From assembly GCF_000719285.1 (NCBI RefSeq), contig NZ_JOFS01000022.1, positions 1 through 64,000 on the forward strand: 64,000 nt of DNA, given 5' to 3'. The first letter of the stretch is position 1; the number at the start of each line of letters is the position of its first letter. Under the pieces are notes generated by a model. That model was not told the DNA's origin and searched no databases. It saw nothing but the letters and a program-made list of their open reading frames with translations. Positions 34,009 through 43,239 of the stretch are shown piece by piece. The position numbers were made by a program, and so were the translations under genes. The DNA is from Streptomyces bicolor. Lineage in GTDB: Bacteria; Actinomycetota; Actinomycetes; Streptomycetales; Streptomycetaceae.

Positions 34009-35010
34009 GTGAAATCGGTGACAGGACTGGTGCCTTGGGAGGCTTTCCCGCAAGGGGACGATCCCGGTACAGGTTTGGCCATGACGGAAAACGGGGGACG
34101 CTGCCAGACCTGGTGGCGGGAAATGCGGGAGTCGGTCCAGGGGGCGGACACCGAGCTGTGGCCCGAAGGGCTGACCGAGGTCGTGCCGAGCGGCTTCGAC
34201 CGTGCGTACCTGCAGTTCGGAGATCTGTACCCGGAACAGCAGCTGCAGTTACAGCTCCTCTACGGCGCCTCGCAGCGCGCCTTCGAGCGCAGAACGCGGG
34301 TCTCGGCGCGGGTCACCGTGGTCCGGGTGCTCGGCAACGCGCTGAGTGACCCACGGCTGGGCGACGCCAAGCCGAACGAGCATCTGACCGAGTATCTCGA
34401 CCAGGAGATCGCCGACTTGAGGGGCCGGCTGGCGCAGGACAGCGCGACCGCCGTGAGCCGGGGCCTCAACATCGGTCTCGCCCTGGGCTCGGCCGCCAGT
34501 CTGGCCCTGCTCGCCGTGCCGCTGCTCTGGGGCGTCGACCTGCTCGGCGTGCTGGGCGTGGCGCTGAACTGCACCAATCGCTGGAGCCTGCTGGGCGCGT
34601 TCGTGTGCGGTGGCGTCGGCGCGTTCGGGGCCGTGCTCAGCGTGCTGGTACGGCTGCGGGGGAGCGCGGACCAGCTGGCGCGCCGGCAGACCAACGGGCG
34701 GGAGGGCCTCGTCGTCCCCGGGCAGATGGCCCGGAGCATGCGCCACGAGGGTGTGTACCGGGTGTTCGTCGGCTGGATCCTCGCCCTCGCCGTCTACTTC
34801 CTGCTCAGCGGCGGCATCGTGACCGTGTTCGAGCCGCCCGCGACCACGACCGAGATCTGCCCGGCGGCGGGGAGCCCGGGATCGGCCGCGGCGGGCACCG
34901 AGTTCTGGGGCTTCTGGTGCGCCATCGGCTTCATTGCGGGCTTCAACGAGCGGTGGGCCTTCGGCATCCTGAGCCGCGACTCGACGAGGCGGCCGGGCAA
35001 AAACGCCTGA
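34009..35010 (+). CDS. Conserved hypothetical membrane protein
   Basis: The first 140 residues or so are soluble and helical. Then come about four TM segments: LGSAASLALLAVPLL, LGAFVCGGVGAFGAVLSVLV, VFVGWILALAVYFLLS, and the last with WCAIGFIAGFNERWAFG. The GAFGAVLSVLVR and GF-AGF-ER motifs recur in uncharacterised bacterial membrane proteins. GTG 34009 and ATG 34081 are both possible starts. It has 333 residues from the first, and its function is unknown. Confidence 0.6.
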   Translation: MKSVTGLVPWEAFPQGDDPGTGLAMTENGGRCQTWWREMRESVQGADTELWPEGLTEVVPSGFDRAYLQFGDLYPEQQLQLQLLYGASQRAFERRTRVSARVTVVRVLGNALSDPRLGDAKPNEHLTEYLDQEIADLRGRLAQDSATAVSRGLNIGLALGSAASLALLAVPLLWGVDLLGVLGVALNCTNRWSLLGAFVCGGVGAFGAVLSVLVRLRGSADQLARRQTNGREGLVVPGQMARSMRHEGVYRVFVGWILALAVYFLLSGGIVTVFEPPATTTEICPAAGSPGSAAAGTEFWGFWCAIGFIAGFNERWAFGILSRDSTRRPGKNA

Positions 35011-35059
35011 TTCCGTTTTTGAACTGTTTCAACCTCCCTTGTGGACTGGGGAGTTCTAT

Positions 35060-35082
35060 GGAGCCGACAGCAGCCCGGCTCC
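35060..35082. terminator. Hairpin between the membrane protein gene and lutC
   Basis: GGAGCC (35060-35065) pairs with GGCTCC (35077-35082) in the gap between two convergent genes. Confidence 0.35.
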
Positions 35083-35092
35083 CGTCAGGCCG

Positions 35093-35803
35093 CTACGAGG
35101 TGACGTCCGCGCTCGCCTGACCTTCCACCAGCACCACCTCCAGGGTGCGCGGACCGTGCACCCCTTCGACCCGGTCCAGCTCGATGTCGCTGGTCGCCGA
35201 CGGACCGGAGATCCACGTCGACGGGCGGGCCGGGTCGAGGCGTTCGAGGGCCTGCGGGACGGAGGAGACGACCTGGCCCGGGACCCGTACGACACAGATG
35301 TGGTGGTCGGGGACGAGCGTGATGCGGCGGCGGCCCTGGTCGGGGGAACCGTCCAGGACGATGGTGCCGGTCTCGGCGATGGCCACCGCACACGCGGTGA
35401 CCACGCTGTCGACCTGGTCCAGTTCGTGCGGGGTGCTCTCCACTTGGTCCGGGATCCGCTCGGCGTCCGTCGCCGCGAGCCAGCCGGGATCCAGACCCGG
35501 CGGCACGAGCACCGTCTTCGCGCCCCGCGCCGCGAGCATCCCGGCGATCATCGCCGCGAGATCGGCGGGAGCGCAGCGGTGCACGATCGCCCGGTAGTCC
35601 GCCAGATTCTCGGCCAGCAGATCGACCGTCTCCGCGACACTCCGCTCCCCGTGCTCCCGCAGATAGTCGCGCGGAACCGCCTGCTCGTACTGGGGGTCCC
35701 TCCCAGGCCCTTCAGGCACTGGGGGAGTGTCGTCCTGTCGTGGGTCCTGCGCGTCCGCCAGCGCGCGCCGCACCCGCCCCAGGATCCGTTCCCTGCTGCT
35801 CAC
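35093..35803 (-). CDS. lutC: Lactate utilization protein C
   Basis: The 236-residue LutC/YkgG-type subunit has the DUF162 fold (IAETGTIVLDGSPDQGRRRI, then HHICVVRVPGQVV and WISGPSATSDIELDRVEGVH). LutA, LutB and LutC together oxidise L-lactate to pyruvate. GTG 35803 overlaps the lutB stop, so it is the last gene of a coupled lutABC set. An open frame further upstream belongs to overlap with lutB. Confidence 0.9.
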   Translation of the reverse strand: MSSRERILGRVRRALADAQDPRQDDTPPVPEGPGRDPQYEQAVPRDYLREHGERSVAETVDLLAENLADYRAIVHRCAPADLAAMIAGMLAARGAKTVLVPPGLDPGWLAATDAERIPDQVESTPHELDQVDSVVTACAVAIAETGTIVLDGSPDQGRRRITLVPDHHICVVRVPGQVVSSVPQALERLDPARPSTWISGPSATSDIELDRVEGVHGPRTLEVVLVEGQASADVTS

Positions 35804-37278
35804 TTCGCGCCGTCCTTCCCGCCGTTCGTACGCTGCCACCAGTCCCGGAACGGCTCCTTGGGCACCGTCGGCAGATCACGACTCCCGCTCCACGCCTTGC
35901 CCGGTCCAGGCAGCGACCTCGGATGCAGGCGGCGCGTGCGCGAGGCGAGCCGCTGCCCGGCGCGCAGGGCGCCCGGCCGGCTGAACGCCCACCGTGCCGC
36001 CCGCATCGCGGCCCGCTCGGCGGCATGCCCCTTCGCGGGCTTGAGTACCACCTTGTTGCCCCGCTCCGTCACCGCACCGCCCTCCACCACCCGCTCCCGC
36101 AGATGCACCAGCACCTCGGGGATGTCGATGGCGACCGGGCACACCTCGTAGCAGGCGCCGCACAGCGAGGAGGCATACGGCAGCGAGGCGTCGATCTCGC
36201 TTCCCACACCCCGGAGTTGAGGGCTGAGGATGGCGCCGATCGGGCCCGGATAGACCGAGCCGTAGGCGTGTCCGCCGGCCCGCTCGTACACCGGGCACAC
36301 ATTGAGACACGCGGAGCAGCGGATGCAGCGCAGGGCCTGGCGGCCGACCTCGTCGGCGAGCGAGTCGGTGCGGCCGTTGTCGAGCAGGACCAGGTGGAAG
36401 TTCTCCGGCCCGTCCCCGTCCGTCGTACCCGTCCACATGGTCGTGTACGGGTTCATGCGCTCGGCGGTGGAGGAGCGGGGGAGCGTCTGGAGGAACACCT
36501 CCAGGTCCCGCCAGGTGGGCAGGATCTTCTCGATGCCGACGACCGAGATCAGCGTCTCGGGCAGGGTCAGGCACATGCGCCCGTTGCCCTCGGACTCCAC
36601 GACGACCAGGGTGCCGGTCTCGGCGATCATGAAGTTGGCGCCGGAGACACCGACCTTGGCCCGCAGGAACTTCTCGCGCAGGTGCAGGCGCGCGGCCTCG
36701 GCCAGTTCGGCGGGGGTGTCGGTGAGGCCCTCGGGGGCGGGGCGGCCCCATTCGCCCATCTCGCCGCGGAAGATGTCCCGGATCTCGCCCCGGTTGCGGT
36801 GGATGGCCGGGACGAGGATGTGCGAGGGCCGGTCCTTGCCCAACTGCACGATCAGCTCGGCGAGATCGGTCTCGTAGGCGCGGATGCCCTCGGCCTCCAG
36901 AGCTTCGTTGAGCCCGATCTCCTGCGTGGCCATCGACTTGACCTTGACGACCTCCGGCTCGCCGGTCGCCTTGACGAGGTCGGCCACGATCCGGTTGGCC
37001 TCGTCGGCGTCGGCGGCCCAGTGGACCGTGCCGCCGGCCGCCGTCACCGACTCCTCCAACTGCACGAGATAGCGGTCGAGATGACGCAGCGTGTGATCCT
37101 TGATCCGCTTGCCCGCCTCGCGCAGCGCCGCCCAGTCGGACACCTCCGAGACGGCCTTCTCCCGCTTGGCGCGGATGGTGTGCGTGGCGTGCCGCAGATT
37201 GCCCCGCAGGGTCTGGTCGTGCACGGCCTCGTGCGCGGCCTTGGGAAAGGCCGGCATCCCGACGAACGTCCCGCTCAT
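35800..37278 (-). CDS. lutB: Lactate utilization iron-sulfur protein B
   Basis: The 492-residue LutB/YkgF-type protein has an N-terminal DUF162 domain (GVSGANFMIAETGTLVVVES) and a C-terminal ferredoxin domain with two Cys clusters, CIRCSACLNVCPVY and CGACYEVCPV. This predicts two [4Fe-4S] centres that pass electrons from lactate oxidation. ATG 37278 overlaps the lutA stop (ATGA). Confidence 0.9.
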   Translation of the reverse strand: MSGTFVGMPAFPKAAHEAVHDQTLRGNLRHATHTIRAKREKAVSEVSDWAALREAGKRIKDHTLRHLDRYLVQLEESVTAAGGTVHWAADADEANRIVADLVKATGEPEVVKVKSMATQEIGLNEALEAEGIRAYETDLAELIVQLGKDRPSHILVPAIHRNRGEIRDIFRGEMGEWGRPAPEGLTDTPAELAEAARLHLREKFLRAKVGVSGANFMIAETGTLVVVESEGNGRMCLTLPETLISVVGIEKILPTWRDLEVFLQTLPRSSTAERMNPYTTMWTGTTDGDGPENFHLVLLDNGRTDSLADEVGRQALRCIRCSACLNVCPVYERAGGHAYGSVYPGPIGAILSPQLRGVGSEIDASLPYASSLCGACYEVCPVAIDIPEVLVHLRERVVEGGAVTERGNKVVLKPAKGHAAERAAMRAARWAFSRPGALRAGQRLASRTRRLHPRSLPGPGKAWSGSRDLPTVPKEPFRDWWQRTNGGKDGAK

Positions 37279-38030
37279 ACCGCCGGTTCCTCCTCCGTGC
37301 TCGCCAGGATCTCCGCGATGTGCACCGGCCGCATACCGGTGCTGAGCCGTGCCATGGTGCCGCCGATGTGCATCAGGCAGGAGTTGTCGGCCGCGCACAG
37401 CACCTCGGCGCCCGTCGACTCCGCGTTGCGCACCTTGTCCGCGCCCATCGCGGCCGAGACGTCGGAGTTCTTCAGCGCGAAGGTGCCGCCGAACCCGCAG
37501 CACTCCTCGGCACCGGGCAGCTCGACCAGCTCCAGCCCCTTGACGGCCTGGAGCAGCCGCCGGGGCCGCTCGCCCAGCCCCAGCCCACGCAGCCCGTGGC
37601 AGGTCGGATGGTAGGTCACCTTGTGGGGGTAGTACGCCCCGACGTCGGTCACACCCAGCATGTCCACCAGGAACTCCGTCAGCTCGTACGTCTTCGGCAC
37701 CACCGGCGCCAGCGTGGCCGAGAGTGTGTCGCCACGCCCCTCGGCGCGCGCCCGCTCACCCATCCGCGGGTACAGCTCGCGCACCATCGCACCGCACGAC
37801 CCGGACGGCGTGACGATCGCCTCGTACTCCCCGAAGACATCGGAGAAATGCCGGGCCAGCGGCTCGGCCTCGTGTCGGTATCCGGTGTTGTAGTGCGCCT
37901 GCCCGCAGCAGGTCTGCGCCATCGGGAAGTCGACGTCGACCCCCAGCCTGGTCAGGAGTTTCACCACGGCGCGGCCGGTGTCCGGATAGAGCGTGTCGTT
38001 GACACAGGTCAGGAACAGGGCGACACGCAT
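37275..38030 (-). CDS. lutA: Lactate utilization protein A
   Basis: The 251-residue LutA/YkgE-type protein has two CCG domains: QTCCGQAHYNTGY and PTCHG / AEECCGFGGTFALKNSDV. These cysteine-rich motifs are found in heterodisulfide-reductase-like and glycolate-oxidase subunits. ATG 38030 follows AAGGAGC. The operon follows the rhamnose genes on the same strand, where the upstream dehydrogenase domain should yield L-lactate, the substrate of LutABC. Confidence 0.9.
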   Translation of the reverse strand: MRVALFLTCVNDTLYPDTGRAVVKLLTRLGVDVDFPMAQTCCGQAHYNTGYRHEAEPLARHFSDVFGEYEAIVTPSGSCGAMVRELYPRMGERARAEGRGDTLSATLAPVVPKTYELTEFLVDMLGVTDVGAYYPHKVTYHPTCHGLRGLGLGERPRRLLQAVKGLELVELPGAEECCGFGGTFALKNSDVSAAMGADKVRNAESTGAEVLCAADNSCLMHIGGTMARLSTGMRPVHIAEILASTEEEPAV

Positions 38031-38118
38031 CGCGGCTCCTTGTGATCGATCATCGGATGAGTGCAGGGTAGTGCGGGCGCGGAGCCTGGGGGAGACCCCG
38101 CTCACCGTCGGGTGGAAT

Positions 38119-39567
38119 TCACCTTCGGGTGAGCCGGGCCTCCGCCTCGTCCCAGCGTGCCGCGTCCCCCCGCGGCTCGTACCGCGTGAGCGGCTGCGTA
38201 CGGGTGAGCAGGCGCCGTCCGCCGGCGAGGTCGCCGACCAGCCCGTGGGCCCGGGTCTGGACGAGGACGTTCCCGAGGGCGGCGGCCTCGGTCGGGCCGG
38301 CCACCACCGGCAGTCCGCAGGCGTCGGCGGTCAGCTGGCACAGCAGGGCGTTGCGGGTGCCGCCGCCGACGACATGCACGACGTCGACGGGATGGTCGGC
38401 CAGCCGCTGTGCGTCCGCGATCGCCCTGCGGTGCGCGAGGGCGAGCGAGTCGAGGATGCACCGCGTGATCTCGGCGGGCGACTCGGGCACCGGCTGCCCC
38501 GACGCCCGGCACGCCTCGGTGATCCGCTCCGGCATCCGCCCGGGCGCCAGGAACGCCGCGTCCCCCGCGTCCACGACCGACCGCAGCGCCGGCACCTTGG
38601 ACGCGTCGAGCAGCAGCCCGCCCAGGTCGGGGTCACCCCAGGCCCGTACACACTCCTGGAGCAGCCACAGCCCCATGATGTTCCGCAGATACCGGACCGT
38701 GCCGTCCAGCCCCAGCTCATTGGTGAAGTTGGCGGCCCGGCTCTCCTCGGTCAGCACGGGAGCGCCCAGCTCCAGCCCCGCCAGCGACCAGGTGCCGGTG
38801 CAGATGTAGGCGAACCGCTCGCCCTCGGCCGGGACGGCGGCCACGGCGGAGGCGGTGTCGTGCGACCCGACGGCCGTCACCGGCACCGGACCGGTGAGCC
38901 CGGTCTCTTCCAGCACCTCGGGTCGCAGGAGGCCCGCCGGATCGCCGGGCTGTCGCAGCGGCGCGAACAACGACAGGTCGATACCCAGCCGGGAGGCGAT
39001 CTCGTACGACCAGTCGCGGGTGCGGGGATCGATGAGCTGGGTGGTGGAGGCGTTGGTGAGCTCGGTGCCCTGCTCGCCGGTGAGCCAGTACGTCAGGAGG
39101 TCAGGGATGAGCAACAGGCGTTCGACGTACGGCAGTTGAGCCGATGCGCGGGCAGCGGTCAGCTGGTACAGGGTGTTGAAGGGCGCGTACTGCAACCCGG
39201 TCGCGGCGTACAGCTCCTCCGCCGGCACGGTCGCCCACACCTTCTCAGCGACACCCTCCGTCCGGGAGTCCCGGTAGTGCACGGGATTGCCGAGCAGGGC
39301 CCCGTCCGCGTCCAGCAGGCCGTAGTCCACGGCCCAGCTGTCGATGCCGACGGAGTCGACCTGCCCGGCCGTCCGCAGCCCCTCCAGGACCCCCGCATAC
39401 AGACCGAGGACATCCCAGCGCAGCCCCTCGGGCACCCGCACGGGCCGGTTCGGGAACCGGTGCGCCTCGGTCAGCTCCAGACTGTCGGGGCCGACGCGGC
39501 CGACCATGACACGCCCGCTGGACGCGCCGAGGTCGACCGCGGCGTACGACTTCACGTCCGCGCTCAC
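38119..39567 (-). CDS. rhaB: Rhamnulokinase
   Basis: The 482-residue FGGY-family kinase opens AAVDLGASSGRVMVGRV with the phosphate-1 motif, and has SVGIDSWAVDYGLLD with the catalytic Asp region, VGSHDTASAVAAVP, and VHVVGGGTRNALLCQLTADA (adenosine motif). These are RhaB-specific features. It phosphorylates L-rhamnulose at C1. GTG 39567 overlaps the stop of the aldolase/dehydrogenase gene, so the two are coupled. Confidence 0.93.
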   Translation of the reverse strand: MSADVKSYAAVDLGASSGRVMVGRVGPDSLELTEAHRFPNRPVRVPEGLRWDVLGLYAGVLEGLRTAGQVDSVGIDSWAVDYGLLDADGALLGNPVHYRDSRTEGVAEKVWATVPAEELYAATGLQYAPFNTLYQLTAARASAQLPYVERLLLIPDLLTYWLTGEQGTELTNASTTQLIDPRTRDWSYEIASRLGIDLSLFAPLRQPGDPAGLLRPEVLEETGLTGPVPVTAVGSHDTASAVAAVPAEGERFAYICTGTWSLAGLELGAPVLTEESRAANFTNELGLDGTVRYLRNIMGLWLLQECVRAWGDPDLGGLLLDASKVPALRSVVDAGDAAFLAPGRMPERITEACRASGQPVPESPAEITRCILDSLALAHRRAIADAQRLADHPVDVVHVVGGGTRNALLCQLTADACGLPVVAGPTEAAALGNVLVQTRAHGLVGDLAGGRRLLTRTQPLTRYEPRGDAARWDEAEARLTRR

Positions 39568-41603
39568 CGCAGGAAGGCGGCCGCGACGCCGGCGTCGACC
39601 GGGATGTGCAGCCCGGTGGTGTGGGTCAGGTCCCCGCCGGTGAGGGCGAAGACGGCGTTCGCGACGTGGTCCGGCAGCACCTCCCGCTTGAGGATGGTCC
39701 GCTGGGCGTAGAACTCACCCAGCTTCTCCTCCTCGACCCCGTACACGGCGGCCCGCTTGGCCCCCCACCCACCGGCGAAGATGCCCGACCCGCGCACGAC
39801 GCCGTCCGGGTTGATCCCGTTGACCCGGATGCCGTGCTCGCCGAGTTCGGCGGCCAGCAGTCGCACCTGGTGCGCCTGGTCGGCCTTGGTGGCGGAGTAG
39901 GCGATGTTGTTGGGCCCGGCGAAGACGGCGTTCTTGGAGGCGATGTAGACGATGTCGCCACCCAGCTCCTGCGCGATCATCACGCGCGCCGCCTCCCGCG
40001 ACACGAGGAAGGAGCCGCGGGCCATGATGTCGTGCTGGAGGTCCCAGTCCTTGGCCGAGGTCTCCAGCAGCGGCTTGGAGATGGAGATCCCGGCGTTGTT
40101 GACGACGAGATCGACGCCGCCGAAGGCCAGCACGGCGGTCTTGAAGGCTTCGGCGATCTGCTCCTCGGAGGTGACGTCGACAGCCACGGCGACGGCCTTG
40201 TCGGGCCCGCCGAGTTCCTGGGCGACGGCCTCGGCGTTCTCGGCGTTGAGGTCGGCGATGACCACACACGCCCCCTCGGCGACGAGCCGGTGCGCGATGG
40301 CCTTCCCGATCCCGCTACCCGCGCCCGTCACCAGCGCGACCCGAGTCGCGAGCGCCTTCGGCTTCGGCATCCGCTGAAGTTTGGCCTCCTCGAGCGCCCA
40401 GTACTCGATCCGGAACTTCTCGGACTCCTCGATGGGCGCGTACGTGGACACGGCCTCCGCCCCGCGCATCACATTGATGGCGTTGACGTAGAACTCACCC
40501 GCCACCCGGGCGGTCTGCTTGTCCTTGCCGAAGGAGAACATGCCGACACCCGGCACGAGCACGATCGCCGGGTCGGCGCCGCGCATCGCGGGGGAGTCGG
40601 GCTCGGCATGCCGCTGGTAGTAGGCCGCGTACTCGTCCCGGTACTCGGCGTGCAGCTCCTTGAGCCGGGCGATGGCCTCGTCGAGGGGAGCGGTAGGCGG
40701 CAGATCGAGGACGAGCGGCCGCACCTTGGTCCGCAGGAAGTGGTCGGGGCAGGAGGTGCCCAGGGCCGCCAGACGCGGGTGCTCGGCGCTCGCGAGGAAG
40801 TCGAGGACGACTTCGGAGTCGTTGAAGTGACCGACCTGCGGACGGTCCTGCGAGGCGATGGCGCGGATGACCGGCGCCAGCGCCGCGGCCCGCTCCCGAC
40901 GCTCGCCGGCGCCCAGCGCCGCGTAGCCCTCGATCACCGGCCCGAAGGGCTCCGGCTTTCCGCGCTCGGCGAGGAATGCCTCGGCGGTCCGGATGATGTG
41001 CAGCGAGTTGCGCTCGCACTCCTCGGAGGTGTCACCCCAGGCGGTGATCCCGTGCCCGCCGAGAACGCACCCGATGGCCTGCGGGTTGGCGGCCTTCACA
41101 GCGGCGATGTCCAGCCCGAGCTGGAACCCGGGCCGCCGCCACGGCACCCACACCACGGTGTCACCGAAACACTCGGCGGTCAGCTTCTCCCCATCGGCGG
41201 CACAGGCGAGCGCGATACCGGAGTCGGGGTGCAGATGATCGACGTGCGCGGCCTCGACGAGCCCGTGCATGGCGGTGTCGATGGAGGGAGCGGCCCCGCC
41301 CTTGCCGTGCAGGCAGTAGTCGAAGGCGGCGACCATCTCGTCCTCGCGCTCGACGCCCGGGTAGACATCGACGAGCGCCCGCATACGGTCCAGCCGCAGC
41401 ACGGCCAGCCCCGCCTCGGTGAGCGTGCCGAGGTCACCACCGGAACCCTTCACCCACATCAGCTCGACGTCACCGCCGGTGACGGGGTCGGTGTCGGTGC
41501 CCTTGGCGGACGCGTTGCCGCCGGCGTAGTTGGTGTTACGGGGATCGGAGCCGAGCCGATGGGAGCGGGCGAGGAGGGCGGCGGCTTCGGGATGGGGAGC
41601 CAT
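39564..41603 (-). CDS. rhaEW: Rhamnulose-1-phosphate aldolase / lactaldehyde dehydrogenase fusion
   Basis: The 679-residue fusion has an N-terminal class II aldolase domain (about 1-400; NTNYAGGNASAKG, WVKGSGGDLG, and HLHPDS metal-binding region). A C-terminal short-chain dehydrogenase follows (about 420-679; LVTGAGSGIGKAIAHRL, VNNAGIS, and YSATKADQ with catalytic Tyr and Lys). The aldolase splits rhamnulose-1-phosphate into dihydroxyacetone phosphate and L-lactaldehyde, and the dehydrogenase oxidises the aldehyde to L-lactate. This is the RhaEW type of Bacillus, Chloroflexus and actinobacteria. ATG 41603 starts it. Confidence 0.92.
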   Translation of the reverse strand: MAPHPEAAALLARSHRLGSDPRNTNYAGGNASAKGTDTDPVTGGDVELMWVKGSGGDLGTLTEAGLAVLRLDRMRALVDVYPGVEREDEMVAAFDYCLHGKGGAAPSIDTAMHGLVEAAHVDHLHPDSGIALACAADGEKLTAECFGDTVVWVPWRRPGFQLGLDIAAVKAANPQAIGCVLGGHGITAWGDTSEECERNSLHIIRTAEAFLAERGKPEPFGPVIEGYAALGAGERRERAAALAPVIRAIASQDRPQVGHFNDSEVVLDFLASAEHPRLAALGTSCPDHFLRTKVRPLVLDLPPTAPLDEAIARLKELHAEYRDEYAAYYQRHAEPDSPAMRGADPAIVLVPGVGMFSFGKDKQTARVAGEFYVNAINVMRGAEAVSTYAPIEESEKFRIEYWALEEAKLQRMPKPKALATRVALVTGAGSGIGKAIAHRLVAEGACVVIADLNAENAEAVAQELGGPDKAVAVAVDVTSEEQIAEAFKTAVLAFGGVDLVVNNAGISISKPLLETSAKDWDLQHDIMARGSFLVSREAARVMIAQELGGDIVYIASKNAVFAGPNNIAYSATKADQAHQVRLLAAELGEHGIRVNGINPDGVVRGSGIFAGGWGAKRAAVYGVEEEKLGEFYAQRTILKREVLPDHVANAVFALTGGDLTHTTGLHIPVDAGVAAAFLR

Positions 41604-41667
41604 GTGTTCTCAGTCCTTAGAAGAAGAGTCGGTGCGTTTTCCAAAGGCGCCATCAGGGGCGCAGGGG

Positions 41668-41697
41668 GTGGGATCAGGCGCGCAGCGCCGATCCCAC
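41668..41697. repeat. Hairpin in the rhaI-rhaEW gap
   Basis: GTGGGATC (41668-41675) and GATCCCAC (41690-41697) are perfect arms, with more GC pairing inside. It may weaken or stop transcription from rhaI into rhaEW. Confidence 0.45.
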
Positions 41698-41768
41698 AGG
41701 GGCGCGGGGCTGTGTTGAATGTGCGGCTACCGCCGCGTGGGCGCGACCAGCCACATACGGCCCGCAGC
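41686..41768. repeat. Streptomyces-type dispersed intergenic repeat
   Basis: The stretch running CAGGGGCGCGGGGCTGTG, ATGTGCGGCT, CCGCCGCGTGGGCGCGACCA, then GCCACATACGGCCCGCAGCC, belongs to a repeat type that I have seen in many Streptomyces intergenic regions. It contains several short dyads and no ORF. Only one copy is visible in this window. Confidence 0.55.
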
Positions 41769-41795
41769 CCGAAGACAACGGAGCCCGGCAGACGC

Positions 41796-42956
41796 TTACG
41801 CCCCCCAACCAGCCTGCTGCCCACCAACCCGCTCAGCCACGATCTTCTCGGCCCACCCGGACCGGGCATACGCAGCGATGGGGTCGGGATCGAGACCCAT
41901 CTCTTCCCGCACCTCGGCAAGAAGCGGCCGTACGTCCGTGTTGTACGCATCCATCAGCACGGCATTCGCCCCCAGCACGTCACCGGCAGCCTGTGCATCG
42001 GCCAAAGCGGCGCGGTCAACCAGCAGCGCCTTCGCCGTAGCCTCCTGCACGTTCATCACGGACCGGATGATCGCCGGAATCTTCGCCTCGATGTTGTGGC
42101 ACTGATCGAGCATGAACGCCACGTCAGGAGTGAACCCACCCCCACGCACGACCTCGTACATGATCCGGAACAACTGGAACGGATCCGCGGCCCCCACCAT
42201 CAGGTCGTCGTCCGCATAGAACCGCGAGTTGAAGTCGAACCCACCGAGCTTCCCCTCCCGCAGCAGCGTGGCGACGATGAACTCGATGTTGGTTCCAGGC
42301 GCGTGATGCCCGGTGTCGACAACAACCTGAGCCTTCTCACCGAGCTTCAGGCAGTGCGCGTACGCCGTCCCCCAGTCCGGAACATCCGTGGTGTAGAAGG
42401 CCGGCTCGAAGAACTTGTACTCCAGCAGCATCCGCTGCCCGTCCCCGAGCCGCTCGTACACCTCGGCCAGTCCCTCGGCCAGGCGGTCCTGCCGTGCCCG
42501 GATGTCGTCCTGCCCGGGGTAGTTGGTCCCGTCGGCGAACCACAGCTTCAGATCCTGGGACCCGGTCGCGTCCATGATGTCGACGCACTCCAGCAGATGA
42601 TCAACAGCCTTCCGCCGCACCGAGGCCTCGGGATGGCAGATGCTGCCCAGTTTGTAGTCGTCGTCCTGGAAGGTGTTGGAGTTGATCGCGCCGAGCTTCA
42701 CCCCGCGATCCTCCGCGTGCTTCGCCAGCGCCGCGTAGTCGTCGACCTTGTCCCACGGAATGTGCAGCGCGACCGTCGGCGCCACGCCGGTGAACGCGTG
42801 CACCTGCGCCGCATCGTCCAGCTTCTCCCGTGGCGTCCGCGGCACACCGGACTGGGCGAACACCTTGAACCGCGTCCCCGAGTTCCCGTACGCCCACGAC
42901 GGCGTTTCGACGGCCTGGGTCTTGAGTGCGGCCTTCACCGCGGCGAGCTCGGTCAC
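41796..42956 (-). CDS. rhaI: L-rhamnose isomerase (RhaI type)
   Basis: The 386-residue TIM-barrel isomerase is of the Pseudomonas stutzeri/actinobacterial RhaI group, not E. coli RhaA. Motifs include [69 protein letters not shown] and [17 protein letters not shown]. It converts L-rhamnose to L-rhamnulose and uses two metal ions. GTG 42956 follows AGGAG. Two LacI-type half palindromes lie 47-73 bases upstream. Confidence 0.93.
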   Translation of the reverse strand: MTELAAVKAALKTQAVETPSWAYGNSGTRFKVFAQSGVPRTPREKLDDAAQVHAFTGVAPTVALHIPWDKVDDYAALAKHAEDRGVKLGAINSNTFQDDDYKLGSICHPEASVRRKAVDHLLECVDIMDATGSQDLKLWFADGTNYPGQDDIRARQDRLAEGLAEVYERLGDGQRMLLEYKFFEPAFYTTDVPDWGTAYAHCLKLGEKAQVVVDTGHHAPGTNIEFIVATLLREGKLGGFDFNSRFYADDDLMVGAADPFQLFRIMYEVVRGGGFTPDVAFMLDQCHNIEAKIPAIIRSVMNVQEATAKALLVDRAALADAQAAGDVLGANAVLMDAYNTDVRPLLAEVREEMGLDPDPIAAYARSGWAEKIVAERVGGQQAGWGA

Positions 42957-43002
42957 TGAGGGCTCCTGTGACGTCGGGAGGTTGATCAGCTGGACGGATA
43001 TC

Positions 43003-43029
43003 TGAAACGCTTCGCTGTGAAACGATTCA
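43003..43029. promoter_or_regulatory. LacI-type operators upstream of rhaI
   Basis: TGAAACGATTCA (43018-43029) fits the LacI-family form TGAAnCGnTTCA. A weaker copy, TGAAACGCTTCG, lies at 43003-43014, 15 bases away. They should control the rhaI side of the divergent region, through the LacI protein at the end of the transporter operon. Confidence 0.6.
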
Positions 43030-43183
43030 AGACGGGAACGTATGAGCCGCCCGGAGGGGTGTCAAGCCCCAGGACCAAGGCTGATGCCCGTGGCCTGACC
43101 GTGACCTTCGTTCATCGAAATCTTTTCGACACGGACCCATTGACGTGACATGCGGTCCGTGCCTAACGTCCCGGCAACCAAGT

Positions 43184-43195
43184 TGAAACCTTTCA
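43184..43195. promoter_or_regulatory. LacI-type operator upstream of the rhamnose ABC genes
   Basis: TGAAACCTTTCA has matching TGAAA and TTTCA arms like the sites near rhaI. It lies 45 bases before the ATPase start codon. Confidence 0.55.
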
Positions 43196-43239
43196 CGACG
43201 TCGGGAGGGCCGTCCCGCCGGCGTCGTCGAGGAGCCCCC

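Noticed and set aside
38101..38133. Inverted repeat CTCACC...GGTGAG at the rhaB stop as a terminator
   Set aside because: The TTCG hairpin (TCACC-TTCG-GGTGA) is real but only five pairs long and overlaps the stop codon. The surrounding operon logic argues for read-through into lutA.
39606..42959. 1117-codon plus-strand frame opposite rhaEW and rhaI
   Set aside because: Both opposite-strand genes have complete catalytic motifs. The plus frame has no domain and crosses the operon gap.
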